Source: CAIWHR01 sp963709525
GTDB lineage: Bacteria > Pseudomonadota > Gammaproteobacteria > Burkholderiales > Casimicrobiaceae
Assembly: GCA_963709525.1 (NCBI GenBank)
Contig: CAVPXB010000014.1
Location: 62,001-126,000, forward strand
Direction of reading: 5' to 3'
Length of the DNA stretch: 64,000 nucleotides
Shown: positions 34,209 through 43,436 of the stretch, piece by piece
Numbering within the stretch: position 1 is the stretch's first letter
Layout: each line of letters begins with the position of its first letter
Program-made: the position numbers and the translations under genes
The notes under the pieces: generated by a model
The model's database searches: none
The model's input: only the letters and a program-made list of their open reading frames with translations
Told to the model about the DNA's origin: nothing

Positions 34209-35450
34209 ATGACAGAACACACCATCTATCTCGCTCGCCAGCCCATCGTTGACGTAAACAAGGAACTGGTGGGCTTCGAGTTGCTGTTCCGCTCGACCGA
34301 GCGCAACGTCGCCGACGAAAGCGACAACGTGTTCGCCACCTCGACGGTGATCGCCAATGCCTTTACCGAGATCGGTCTCGATCAGGTGATTGGGGAAGTC
34401 GTTGGTTTCATCAACGTCGATACCGATTTTCTGTTCAGCGACCTGATCGAGGCGCTGCCCGCATCACGCATCGTGCTGGAACTCCTCGAGTCGACGATCG
34501 CGGACGAGCGCACGATTACCCGGGTGGGCGAGCTGCGCAAGCGCAAATACCGCGTGGCGATCGACGATTTTGTCGGCAATTTCGATGACCTCGATGGTCT
34601 CCTGTCTTCGGTGGACATCGTCAAGATCGATTTCCAGCAGCTGGACGAGCTGCTGATCCCGGTGATCGTCGAGCTCCTGAGCAAACACCGGGTGACGCTG
34701 CTCGCCGAGAAAGTGGAAACACCCGCGCAGTTTCGTCAGGCACGCGATCTGGGCATCACGCTGTTCCAGGGCTATCACTTCGCGCATCCGGAGATTCTCA
34801 CTGCCAAGCGCGCCAAGCCGGCAAAGCTTGCCTTGCTGCGGCTGCTGTCGCTGGCCATGGACGAGGCCGAGACGCGCGATATCGAAGAGGAGTTCAAGCA
34901 CCACCCGAGCCTCACCGTCAATCTGCTGCGCCTGGTCAATTCCGCGGCACTGGGGCGCCGGCAGGTGGTCACCTCGCTGCGGCACGCGCTGGTGCTGCTC
35001 GGGCGCCGTCAGCTGCGGGTCTGGCTGCAGCTGTTGCTCTACACGGCCGACCGTGCCAATCGGTCGCTCAACAGCCCGCTGCTGCAGCTCGCGGCGGCGC
35101 GCGGCAAGCTGATGGAACAGCTGGCGGCCAAGCAGGCCGGTACGCAGGGTGCGCTCAAGGATCTCGCCTTCATGACCGGCATCCTGTCGCTGATGGATGT
35201 CCTGCTGGAGATGCCGCTCGCCGATGTGCTCGCCGAACTCAACGTCCCGGTGCCGGTCGAGGCAGCATTGCTGCGGCGCGAGGGCGAGCTGGGGGCGCTG
35301 CTTGCCTTGACCGAGCAACTCGAAAAGGACGACAGCGCGGGCGTCACCGCGTCGCTGCACAAGCTTTCGGGTGTGGTCAAGGAGGGCGAGCTGATGTCAC
35401 TGCAGCTCGCGGCTTACCGCTGGGCCAACGAAGTCGCCGCCTCGACGTAG
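34209..35450 (+). CDS. EAL-HDOD signalling protein (YuxH-type)
   Basis: 413 residues. The N-terminal EAL-like domain (YLARQPIVDVNKELVGFELLFR) has FELLFR in place of the catalytic EAL signature and DDFVGNFDDLDG in place of DDFGTG-type residues, so c-di-GMP cleavage is unlikely. The C-terminal HDOD domain (about 200-400) has VNLLRLVNSAALGRR and LRHALVLLGRRQL. ATG 34209 is preferred over ATG 34134 because conserved sequence begins there. Proteins of this form regulate motility and stress in other bacteria through binding rather than catalysis. Confidence 0.88.
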   Translation: MTEHTIYLARQPIVDVNKELVGFELLFRSTERNVADESDNVFATSTVIANAFTEIGLDQVIGEVVGFINVDTDFLFSDLIEALPASRIVLELLESTIADERTITRVGELRKRKYRVAIDDFVGNFDDLDGLLSSVDIVKIDFQQLDELLIPVIVELLSKHRVTLLAEKVETPAQFRQARDLGITLFQGYHFAHPEILTAKRAKPAKLALLRLLSLAMDEAETRDIEEEFKHHPSLTVNLLRLVNSAALGRRQVVTSLRHALVLLGRRQLRVWLQLLLYTADRANRSLNSPLLQLAAARGKLMEQLAAKQAGTQGALKDLAFMTGILSLMDVLLEMPLADVLAELNVPVPVEAALLRREGELGALLALTEQLEKDDSAGVTASLHKLSGVVKEGELMSLQLAAYRWANEVAAST

Positions 35451-35492
35451 CACCGCCGCGCGTGGCGTTGCGTTCGAGCCGGCACGCTGCAA

Positions 35493-37385
35493 TCAGGACA
35501 CCTCGACCCGGTTGCGCCCATGCTGCTTGGCGCGATAGAGCGCCTGATCGGCCTGCTTCAACAGGACGCTGGCGTCGCTGCACCCCCGACCGACCGCGCT
35601 CACGCCGACGCTTATCGACACCGGATGCAAGATGCCATCCATCTCGATCGGCGTCGCCTGGACAACGGTGCGCAGCCGCTCGCCGGCGAGGCGAGCCGTA
35701 TCGACGTCGGTGGCGCGACAGACGACCAGGAACTCCTCGCCGCCGATGCGGCAGACGGTATCCTGTGCCCGCGCGCTGGCGCGCAGCACCTGCGCGATGG
35801 CGGCCAGCACGCGGTCGCCGACATCGTGCCCGTGCGTGTCGTTGATGCGCTTGAAGTTGTCGATGTCGATCATCAGGCAGGCCAGCGGCTCGCCCGACAC
35901 GACGGCCGTTTGCCACGCTTGCGTGACATCGTCCATCGCGTAGCGCCGGTTGGGCAGGCCCGTCAGCGGATCGGAGCCGGCCAGATCCTGCAGCCGCTGG
36001 TTGGCCACCGCAAGTTCCGCCGCGTAGTGGCGGATTTCCTCGCGGTCGCGCTTGACTTCCTCTTTCAGCGACACGAGCCGGCGCGCCACGCCAAGATGTG
36101 CTTCGAGCACTTCGATGCTCGCGGGCAGGCCAAGAAACTCGTCGGCGCCGGCGTGCAAAGCGTCCAGGTCCCCACGTTCTCCCTTTTCGAGCGACATCGC
36201 CAGGATGTACGCCGCACGGCCAATCGCGGAACTGCGCAGTATCTGGCAGATCTTCAGGCCGCGGGCGGCCTTTCCCGACATGTCGATAATGATGAGCTGG
36301 GGCTGCAGCGCGACCCCGAGCTTGAGCGCGTCGTCGTCGGTTGCCGCGACGCAAAAGCGGATGCCAGGCGTGTCGAGCAGCCGGGAAAGTTCCGCCCGCA
36401 GCGGCGACTCGCCGCAGAGGGCGAGCACGCGCAACGGGGCGTCCGTGTCCTGAACCGCCAGCGCGCTGGCCTTCGGAGCCTCGGGCGCCATCAGCGGCAG
36501 TGGCGCGCATTGTCGCGGCAGCGGATCGACGTGGACGTTCAGAATGCGGCCCCACGCAGGCCATGCTTCCGCGACGGTGTCCCACAACGAGAGAAGTTCG
36601 TCGCGCGCCAAACCGATCTGCAGCGCCGCGCGCTGCGTCGACGCGTCTTCCAGGTGACGAAAATCGTGATCTGCGGCGGTATCGGCCATCGCACGGGCGA
36701 CCCGGAGCAACGCCGCGAGCTTGCCCAATCGTGACGCAGTCGCGCCTTCCGGTGCCGGCTCGTCCTCCGCCTGCACCGCCGCATCGCGAAATGCCTGGGG
36801 AATGCCCCAGTCTTCCAGAAGATACTGGCCGAGTTCGAGGTGGTCGGTGGCGAATCGCTGCCGCTCCTGGTCGACAGTCGCCGTCCCGTCCTTTGAGCCG
36901 GCAAGCAGCGACCCGTAGTCCTGCGGATGCAGCGTGGCCAGTGCGAGGACGCCGATCCGGCTCAACAGGCCGAGCGTGAAAACCTCCGCCGGCGCCGCGA
37001 TGGACGACTGCGTGGCGCCCGCCTGCATGCCCAGCGCAGTGATGACGCTGCGCAGCCAGAACCGGGGATAGTCGAGGCCCTGGCAGCGGCCGGTCTGGTG
37101 CGCCGAGATGATCGACAGCCCCAGCACCAGGCGGCTGGTCGCCGCGGTCCCATTGACGGCGATGGCCTGTGCGATCGAGACCACGGGCCGGTGTCCGTAT
37201 TGCGAAACGCTGTTTGCCGATGCAATGACCCGACCGGCCAACGCCGGATCGGACATGATCACGTCGGCGATTTCGCGCGTGCTGACGTTGTCACGCTGGA
37301 TGAGGCGGAGCAGGTGCAGCGCGACCCCCTCCGGGGAGGGCAAGCGTCCGCCTGCCTGCAACGCGTGAAAGGTAGCTCGATCCAT
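35493..37385 (-). CDS. HDOD-receiver-like-GGDEF diguanylate cyclase
   Basis: 630 residues: HDOD domain (about 10-215; LHLLRLIQRDNVSTREIADVIMSDPALAGRV), a degenerate receiver-like domain (about 312-430; IIIDMSG at the acceptor site, no normal Lys), and a GGDEF domain (about 450-625) with GGEEF and an RAQD inhibitory site five residues upstream. It should make c-di-GMP. A sigma-28-like promoter lies 71 bp upstream, linking it to flagellar gene timing. It shares the HDOD module with its convergent neighbour at 34209. Confidence 0.92.
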   Translation of the reverse strand: MDRATFHALQAGGRLPSPEGVALHLLRLIQRDNVSTREIADVIMSDPALAGRVIASANSVSQYGHRPVVSIAQAIAVNGTAATSRLVLGLSIISAHQTGRCQGLDYPRFWLRSVITALGMQAGATQSSIAAPAEVFTLGLLSRIGVLALATLHPQDYGSLLAGSKDGTATVDQERQRFATDHLELGQYLLEDWGIPQAFRDAAVQAEDEPAPEGATASRLGKLAALLRVARAMADTAADHDFRHLEDASTQRAALQIGLARDELLSLWDTVAEAWPAWGRILNVHVDPLPRQCAPLPLMAPEAPKASALAVQDTDAPLRVLALCGESPLRAELSRLLDTPGIRFCVAATDDDALKLGVALQPQLIIIDMSGKAARGLKICQILRSSAIGRAAYILAMSLEKGERGDLDALHAGADEFLGLPASIEVLEAHLGVARRLVSLKEEVKRDREEIRHYAAELAVANQRLQDLAGSDPLTGLPNRRYAMDDVTQAWQTAVVSGEPLACLMIDIDNFKRINDTHGHDVGDRVLAAIAQVLRASARAQDTVCRIGGEEFLVVCRATDVDTARLAGERLRTVVQATPIEMDGILHPVSISVGVSAVGRGCSDASVLLKQADQALYRAKQHGRNRVEVS

Positions 37386-37455
37386 ATGAGAGTCCCGACC
37401 GTGCGCGTGGTCGCTGCGGGGATCCCTGGCGACGCGCGCAACACCCCGTCAAGGT

Positions 37456-37483
37456 TTATCGGATGGCTGGCGGCGTTTCTTTA
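37456..37483 (-). promoter_or_regulatory. Sigma-28-like promoter of HDOD-GGDEF gene
   Basis: Read on the minus strand: TAAAGAAA, a 12-base spacer, then TCCGATAA. Compared with TAAAGTTT-N11-GCCGATAA this is 13 of 16 matches with one extra spacer base. The predicted start of transcription is about 60 bases before the ATG at 37385. Confidence 0.6.
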
Positions 37484-37526
37484 GCTCGGCGCGAGCAGGG
37501 CAGGGGGTGCCGCGCGGGTCCGGATC

Positions 37527-39128
37527 TCAGCGCAGCGAAGGCTCGACGCGGTTCCGGCCCCCGCGTTTGGCGGCGTAGAGTTGCTGATCGACCGCCGCCA
37601 GCAGGCCGCGGGTGTCGGTGTCGGCCAGCGCCTCCGCAATTCCGAAGCTCACGGTCACGGCGAGCTCCGGGGCCACATCCGTCCATGCGTGCCGCTCGAG
37701 AGCACGCCGGAGCCGCTCGCAGACCAGCCACGCGCCTCTGGCATCGCTGCCTTCGAGCACCAGCAGGAATTCTTCGCCGCCGACGCGGGCGACGGTGTCG
37801 CTGGGACGGCAGTTGTCACGCAACAGGTCGGCCACCGCGCACAGCACGACGTCGCCGGTCGGATGACCGTAGCGATCGTTGATGGCCTTGAAGAAATCGA
37901 TGTCGGCAGTGGCCACCGTCAGGGGAGCTTCCCGCTCGCGGGCCTCGGCGAGAATGCGGGGCAGCTCCTCGTCGATGTGACGCCGATTCCACAACCCGGT
38001 GAGTGCGTCCTGGTTGGCGTGCCGGTCGAGTTCGCGCGCCTGCGCCTCCAGGGCGCGCTTCTCGGACTCGAGGCGCCGGCTCTTGAGGCGTAGCAGCTCC
38101 GCCTCGAGCCTCGCCTTTTCGGCCTCGAGGCGGGCGTTGTGGGTCTCGACCTCATTGATCAGCACGCGGGCCCGTGTTTGCGCCGCCTCGCTGCGGATTC
38201 GCAGATCGAGCTCGTGCATGCGCTCGTGGGCGGCCAGCGCGGTGGCATGTCGATCGACCGCCTTTGCCGCGCGGTACAGTGCCGCCCGCGCTTCAATCTC
38301 GATCGCGGCGGCACCCGCTTTCTCGCTGGCAGCGGCAACCGTGGCCAGCCGGGCAATCGCACCGGCGACATCGCCGCACGCCATCAGCGTCTGGCCGTCC
38401 AGTGTTCCGATGCGATAGCGCAGCAGCTGGAATCCGTGGGCGTCAGCCAATGCCCCGGCGTCGGTCAGGCACTGCCGAGCGGCGGCCAGATCACCCTTCC
38501 GCAACCATGCTGCCGCGAGGCTCGCCCCGCAACTGGCCTCGGCGTAGGAGGATTTCGCACGGCGCGCCGCCTCGAGGCCGCGGCGCCCATGCTCGACCGC
38601 GTCGTCCGCGAGATCGATCCTTCGCTCGGCGCTCGTGCTGCCGGGCGATCGCTCCGCAACGAGGGTCGTGCATGCGCACAAGGCCGCGAGAATCGCTGCC
38701 TTGACCGCGCTGTCGTCGATGGTCTCCGCCGTGCGCATCGCCTGGCCCAACAGCCGTGCCGACTCGTCGAGTTGTCCCAGCTGACCGTGGAGCCGGCCCA
38801 GCGCCAGGAGCGCGACCGCCAGCGAGTGCCCGTCGCCGCAATCGTGCGCCGCGTTGAGGCTTTCGATGCCGCACCGCAGCGCCTCCCCCAATTGTCCAGC
38901 CTCGGCATAGGCCTCCGACGCCGTCGCCAGCGCAACGGAGAGGACGGCGTCCTCACCACCGGCACGCAGCACCCGAACCGCGCGCTCGAGCGCGCCGGTG
39001 GCGGCGGCGAGCTCGCCCCGGCGCAGCGAAGCTTGCGCATCCTGCGCCCACTCGCGCGCAAGTTGGGCGTCTTCAGCCGCGGGCAGCACCGCAGCGGGGG
39101 CGGCAACCTTGGCATTGCCCGCCATCAT
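37527..39128 (-). CDS. TPR-like GGDEF diguanylate cyclase
   Basis: 533 residues, no membrane segments. The N-terminal 310 residues form Ala-rich helical repeats of TPR character (ALGRLHGQLGQLDESARLLGQAM). A coiled coil follows (about 320-365, ENR/KARLEAE type), then a GGDEF domain with GGEEFLLVLEG and an RPSD inhibitory site. Such DGCs respond to protein partners or peptides bound by the repeats. The product could start at either of two adjacent ATGs. A 141-bp gap separates it from the next gene in the same direction. Confidence 0.9.
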   Translation of the reverse strand: MMAGNAKVAAPAAVLPAAEDAQLAREWAQDAQASLRRGELAAATGALERAVRVLRAGGEDAVLSVALATASEAYAEAGQLGEALRCGIESLNAAHDCGDGHSLAVALLALGRLHGQLGQLDESARLLGQAMRTAETIDDSAVKAAILAALCACTTLVAERSPGSTSAERRIDLADDAVEHGRRGLEAARRAKSSYAEASCGASLAAAWLRKGDLAAARQCLTDAGALADAHGFQLLRYRIGTLDGQTLMACGDVAGAIARLATVAAASEKAGAAAIEIEARAALYRAAKAVDRHATALAAHERMHELDLRIRSEAAQTRARVLINEVETHNARLEAEKARLEAELLRLKSRRLESEKRALEAQARELDRHANQDALTGLWNRRHIDEELPRILAEAREREAPLTVATADIDFFKAINDRYGHPTGDVVLCAVADLLRDNCRPSDTVARVGGEEFLLVLEGSDARGAWLVCERLRRALERHAWTDVAPELAVTVSFGIAEALADTDTRGLLAAVDQQLYAAKRGGRNRVEPSLR

Positions 39129-39352
39129 CGGTGCGCGCGAATCGTCGGTAACGGCCCCGATCGACCGTGGACGGCCGGAACCACGCCGCCCAACCCTGGG
39201 CTAAGCCTATGAATTGCCATGTCGCAAACCCTTCCGGAGCGGAATTCCCGCGTCATTATCCGGGGATGGCGCCGGCGGCGCCACCCTGCTGCGTGAAACG
39301 GGAGTACCGCGGTGGCTGGAGCCCGCCGGGGCCGTCGCCCGGGACCATTCGT

Positions 39353-40300
39353 TCAGTGGCAGTGCTGTATCTCGACGGTGGTGTGCGCGACCTCGGGGTG
39401 GACGGACAACCATTCGCGGACGCGACTCGGGGTCACGTTGCGGTCGTGCGCAACCAGACCCATCGCACAGGCATACGAAGCGCGGCCGACGCGCCAGACA
39501 TGAAGGTCGGTGACGCTTGTGTCGGCGGGTGCATTGCGTGCGATGGCTTCCCGAATCTCGTCCACCACCGGGTGGTTCATCTCGCGGTCCAGCAGCACAT
39601 TGCTTGTTTCCACGATCAGGCCTCGCGCCCAGATTGCCACCAGCGTGGCGCCGACAATCCCCATTGCGGGGTCGAGCCACGACCAGCCCCAAAGCCAGCC
39701 GCCGGCCAGCGCGACTATCGCCAGCACCGAGGTCGCGGCGTCGGCAGCGACATGGAGGTACGCCGACTTGAGGTTCAGGTCGTGGTGGTGCGCGTCTGCG
39801 TGATGATGCGAATCGTCATGCGATTGCACGGCGTCGCGGCGGTGATGCGCTGCGCCGAGAATCCAGGCTGATATGAGATTGACCACCAGGCCGACCGCGG
39901 CGACTGCCATGGCCTCGAGGTAATGGATGGGCTGCGGGGCGATGATTCGCTCTGCCGAGCCGTACACCATCAGCGCCGCGATGCCGAGGAGAAGGATGGC
40001 GCTCGCGAATCCGGCGAGAACTTCCATCTTCCAGGTACCGAAGGCATAACGGTCGTCCGCGGCGTGACCGCGTGCGGCGGCGTAGGCGAAAGCGCTGAGG
40101 CCAATGGCGAGCGCGTGCGAACTCATGTGCCAGCCATCCGCCAGCAGCGCCATCGAATTGAACCACCATCCAGCGACGATTTCGACCACCATCATCGCCA
40201 GGGTTATCCACATCACGGACCGCGCTCCGCGCTCGCCCGCTGCGTTGCCCGTGTCGAAGCGGTGGTGGTGCGTCCATTGGCTCAGGTCATCGGTATGCAT
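39353..40300 (-). CDS. dmeF: CDF cation exporter DmeF
   Basis: 315 residues. Cation diffusion facilitators export divalent metals in exchange for protons. The N-terminus MHTDDLSQWTHHHRFD and segments MWITLAMMVVEIVAGWWF, NSMALLADGWHMSSHALAIG and FGTWKMEVLAGF match the DmeF cobalt/nickel group. A cytosolic His-rich loop (HDDSHHHADAHHHDL) lies between helices 4 and 5. The start at 40300 matches the family; an upstream extension of 97 codons is unconserved. No adjacent metal regulator such as dmeR is seen. Confidence 0.92.
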   Translation of the reverse strand: MHTDDLSQWTHHHRFDTGNAAGERGARSVMWITLAMMVVEIVAGWWFNSMALLADGWHMSSHALAIGLSAFAYAAARGHAADDRYAFGTWKMEVLAGFASAILLLGIAALMVYGSAERIIAPQPIHYLEAMAVAAVGLVVNLISAWILGAAHHRRDAVQSHDDSHHHADAHHHDLNLKSAYLHVAADAATSVLAIVALAGGWLWGWSWLDPAMGIVGATLVAIWARGLIVETSNVLLDREMNHPVVDEIREAIARNAPADTSVTDLHVWRVGRASYACAMGLVAHDRNVTPSRVREWLSVHPEVAHTTVEIQHCH

Positions 40301-40591
40301 CGCCCGCTTCGCGCTTGAACGCGCTTCTGGTGGAGAGACTGCGGCCGGGTCCGTCGGCCTGGCCCGGAAGACGGCGCCGGCCGTCACCGCGATTCTACCG
40401 GGTACGCCCCGCCAGACGGGACGCGACGAGCTGATTCCAGCGAGCTTTCGCGCCGTTGCGAGCAGCGAGCGCGAACCGTCGACGATCGACGAACCTGCGA
40501 CGGAGGGCCCGGTGTGGTGGAATAGACGATGCGCCGGCGACTGTTTACCGATTATCGTGCCGTCAATCGGCGGGAATCCGAGCTCGCGCAC
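40301..40591. other. Divergent dmeF-lipoprotein intergenic region
   Basis: 291 bp between divergent starts. Open frames cross it on both strands only as extensions of the flanking genes. I see no clear promoter, palindromic operator or repeat in it. Confidence 0.4.
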
Positions 40592-42172
40592 ATGCGTCGC
40601 CCCCCGATGTTCAACAGCGCATCACCCCGTGTCCGCGTCTTTGCCGCCGCGCTGGCGATGCTCGCAGCGAGTTGTACCGTCGTCGAGCCACGGGCACGAT
40701 GGCTCGTTGACGCTTCCCATGCGGGAGACCGTCCGGCGCTGGCAGGGCGCTGCGAACGCACTTTCGCCGCCATCGACAAGGCGGTCGCCGGCGCCGGCGT
40801 CGGCGACGCGATGGCGGCGAGGATTCCGGGCTTTCCCTACCTCCGGACGAATCGGCTACTCGCGAGTTTCAGGGATACGGCGCTTGATGACGCGACTTTC
40901 GAACACTGGGTTTCCCTGCTGGCGGCGCTTGACCGCGATGCTCGAACGATCGAAATTGCCAACCTGCCCGCGGTGGCTGCGGGGGAGATCCACGCGCGGA
41001 TGCGAGACGAGGGCTTCGGTGCGCTGACGCTGGTGGCCTTGCTCGAGGGTTGCGCGAACACCCTTCGCGACCGCGACTTCGGCGACGCGGAGGGTCGATC
41101 TCGACTTCGCGCGGCAGCGAGCGTGCCCGATGACTATGTCGACTGGATGCGGTTCGCCGGCCTCTACCCGGTTGCCGCCCTGCCATTCTCCATCGGCGTG
41201 CGCGACTACGAGGCGGCAACCCATGCCGCGTTCTCGCTTCCGCTCGCCGACCTTCCGCTGCGCGGCGCGTTGCGCACCTATCGTCCGCCGGACAGCGCTG
41301 CACTTTCGCCGGAGCAGGTTCGTGCAATCCTCGAGCGCGCGGGGCGCAATCCGCTGCGCATGCCGCTGCCGGACGCAACCGCCCTCGACGCGCTGCTGGC
41401 GTCGTTTGCCCCGGTGCTGGTCGTCGACGAGTACGACCGCAACGACCGTATCGGTCAACCGCGGCTGCGCGCCGACAATCTGCCCGAGATCGATGCCGCA
41501 TTCCCTGTGGTGTTCGCGCGCGCCGCGCATACGCGCGTCGGCGATGCGGTGTTGCTGCAGCTGGTCTACACGGTGTGGTTCCCGGCGCGCCCGCCCACCG
41601 GCCCGGGAGATCTTCTGGCGGGACCGCTCGACGGCTTGATCTGGCGCGTTACCCTCGCGCCGGATGGAACGCCACTGCTATTCGACAGCATCCATGCGTG
41701 CGGCTGCTACCACCTGTTCATCCCGGCTTCGCGCATCGCACTTCGGGAGCGGTCGCCGGGGCTCGACGAAGGCGCGCTCGTACCGCAGACGTTCGATACG
41801 CTGCCGCCGGGCGCCCGCATCGGCCTGCGCATCGAGGCCGGTACGCACTACCTGCGGCGCGTGATCGTCGACACGGAGAGGGGCCCGGAGGCAGTCCGCT
41901 ACGTCCTCGCATCCGACGACACCCTTCGCACGCTGCGCCTCGCCGATGGCACGACACGGAGCCTCTACGGACCCGATGGTCTCGTACCGGGAACCGAACG
42001 CGGAGAGCGGTTTTTCTTCTGGCCGATGGGAATCGCCAGCGCCGGCGCGATGCGGCAATGGGGCCGGCATGCGACGGCATTCATCGGGCGGCGTCATTTC
42101 GACGAGCCATTCCTGGTCGAACGCCACTTCGCGGTCTCGCCGGATGCGCCGACGCAGCAGCGCGGGCATTGA
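40592..42172 (+). CDS. Putative lipoprotein of unknown function
   Basis: 526 residues from ATG 40592. This start places the lipobox LAASC at residues 24-28, a normal lipoprotein leader; an in-frame ATG at 40529 would make it too long. The mature part shows WMRFAGLYPVAALPFSIGV, APVLVVDEYDRNDRIG, LLQLVYTVWFPARPP and a Cys pair in HACGCYHLF, which look like conserved family motifs, but I cannot name the family. It is probably attached to the inner face of the outer membrane. No operon partner is evident; the next gene is convergent. Confidence 0.78.
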   Translation: MRRPPMFNSASPRVRVFAAALAMLAASCTVVEPRARWLVDASHAGDRPALAGRCERTFAAIDKAVAGAGVGDAMAARIPGFPYLRTNRLLASFRDTALDDATFEHWVSLLAALDRDARTIEIANLPAVAAGEIHARMRDEGFGALTLVALLEGCANTLRDRDFGDAEGRSRLRAAASVPDDYVDWMRFAGLYPVAALPFSIGVRDYEAATHAAFSLPLADLPLRGALRTYRPPDSAALSPEQVRAILERAGRNPLRMPLPDATALDALLASFAPVLVVDEYDRNDRIGQPRLRADNLPEIDAAFPVVFARAAHTRVGDAVLLQLVYTVWFPARPPTGPGDLLAGPLDGLIWRVTLAPDGTPLLFDSIHACGCYHLFIPASRIALRERSPGLDEGALVPQTFDTLPPGARIGLRIEAGTHYLRRVIVDTERGPEAVRYVLASDDTLRTLRLADGTTRSLYGPDGLVPGTERGERFFFWPMGIASAGAMRQWGRHATAFIGRRHFDEPFLVERHFAVSPDAPTQQRGH

Positions 42173-42179
42173 GTTCGGA

Positions 42180-42632
42180 TCAGTAATCGACTCGCAGGAA
42201 TCCTGGCAGTCCCCAGTGCAGCGCCCACCATTTCCACTTGGCCACCGCGTGAAATGTGGTGGCAGGCGCACCGGGACTTGGTACCAGCCGATCCGCGACC
42301 ATTGCCTGGGCGATCGCCGGGGTTGCGCTGTCCGCAGTCTTGCAACTCCAGTTCCCGCGATTGCGGACGGCGCAGTCGGTCATCTTCCCGGAACGCTCCG
42401 CGGAGCCTGCGATCCAGTGGTGAACCTCGCCCCGGCTCTTGCTGGCGCGAAACCGGTATCGCGCGCCTGCCTCGAGGTGCCCGTTGCAGACGAGTCCCTG
42501 CCAGCCGCCTCCCACGCAATTGACCGTGTAAACCGTTCGTTCGCCCTCGAGCGTGATTCGATCGCTCGCCCAGATGATGGCTCCCATGGCGACGACGGTG
42601 AACAGAAGCAGCAGCCAGGCTTTTCCAGACAT
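42180..42632 (-). CDS. Small single-pass membrane or secreted protein, unknown
   Basis: 150 residues with one N-terminal hydrophobic helix (AWLLLLFTVVAMGAIIWA) followed by a soluble domain containing four Cys (VNCVGGGWQGLVC, DCAVRNRGNWSC), spaced as for two disulfides, and a C-terminal KWKWWALHWGLPGF. Probably exported to the periplasm. Function unknown. The stop lies 7 bp from the convergent lipoprotein stop. Confidence 0.72.
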   Translation of the reverse strand: MSGKAWLLLLFTVVAMGAIIWASDRITLEGERTVYTVNCVGGGWQGLVCNGHLEAGARYRFRASKSRGEVHHWIAGSAERSGKMTDCAVRNRGNWSCKTADSATPAIAQAMVADRLVPSPGAPATTFHAVAKWKWWALHWGLPGFLRVDY

Positions 42633-42737
42633 CGCGCGAGAGTAGATCCGACACGACGGAAATGCAACTCTCTCTCTTTCCGACCGCCCGCGGCCGCGGC
42701 GCGAGCCCTCGTGCGCAACGACGAAGGAGCGTATGAG

Positions 42738-43328
42738 ATGATGCCGGTTTGTTGCGTGGATCGGGGATCGATGTTCGCCATTCCATGGGGTCGCCTGCTT
42801 CTCGCCACGATCATGCTGAGCTTGGCCAGCCATGCCGCGGGCGAGTCGCCCGTACGCAGCGTCAGCGTCGGCTTCGCCGGCGAGACCTACGTCTGCGACG
42901 CCGTCATGTTTGCGCCGGTTCCGCCGGGCGTGGCGTGGGACGTGCTGACCGATTTCGAGCACATGGCGGAATGGGTGCCCAACGTGCGCACGAGCCGGGT
43001 ACTCAAGCGCGAAGACAATTCGGCGACAATCGAACAGCGCGGCGTGGCGAAATTCGGGGTCGCGAGCTTTCCTTACGCGATCGAACGTCGGATCGAGATG
43101 AACAAACCGGTCGTCATACGATCCACCCAGATCAGGGGCAGCCTGCGCCGAGTCGAGTCGCTGATGACGCTGGAACCGGAGGGAAAGGGCACCCGCCTGA
43201 CGTACCGTCTCGAAGTCGTGCCGAGTCTTCTCGCGGGCGCGGTCATGTCGAGGGATTTTCTCGAGCACGAGGTCGCGGAACAGTTCGGCGCGATCGTCGG
43301 CGAGATGACCCGGCGCGCGCATCATTGA
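42738..43328 (+). CDS. Periplasmic SRPBCC (START-like) protein
   Basis: 196 residues. An AAGGAG site eight bases upstream supports ATG 42738; ATG 42771 (MFAIPWGRLLLATIM) is an alternative that gives a cleaner signal peptide. The mature part is a polyketide cyclase/START-type fold: VCDAVMFAPVPPGVAWDVLTDFEHMAEWVP, then RGSLRRVESLMTLEPEGKGTRLTYRLEV. Such domains bind hydrophobic ligands. The ligand is unknown. Confidence 0.82.
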   Translation: MMPVCCVDRGSMFAIPWGRLLLATIMLSLASHAAGESPVRSVSVGFAGETYVCDAVMFAPVPPGVAWDVLTDFEHMAEWVPNVRTSRVLKREDNSATIEQRGVAKFGVASFPYAIERRIEMNKPVVIRSTQIRGSLRRVESLMTLEPEGKGTRLTYRLEVVPSLLAGAVMSRDFLEHEVAEQFGAIVGEMTRRAHH

Positions 43329-43360
43329 TCCGCCACGATGAAGGATGAAATGGCGGTCTT

Positions 43361-43436
43361 TGCAGGCGCGGCTTCAGCCGCGGATCCGCGCCAGTGCGCG
43401 AACGCCTTCGCGCCCGAAGGCGCTCCTACAGGAGTT
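43361..43436. repeat. REP-like doublet C (inverted), overlapping a stop codon
   Basis: Third copy, in the opposite orientation to copies A and B: TGCAGGCGCGGCTTCAGCCGCGG at the left, GAAGGCGCTCCTACAGGAG at the right. The right part covers the last codons and the TAG stop of the convergent GMC oxidoreductase gene. Confidence 0.75.

Noticed and set aside
40301..40591. 97-codon upstream extension of dmeF
   Set aside because: The DmeF family starts at the MHTDDLSQW methionine; the extension is unconserved in character and enters the divergent promoter region.
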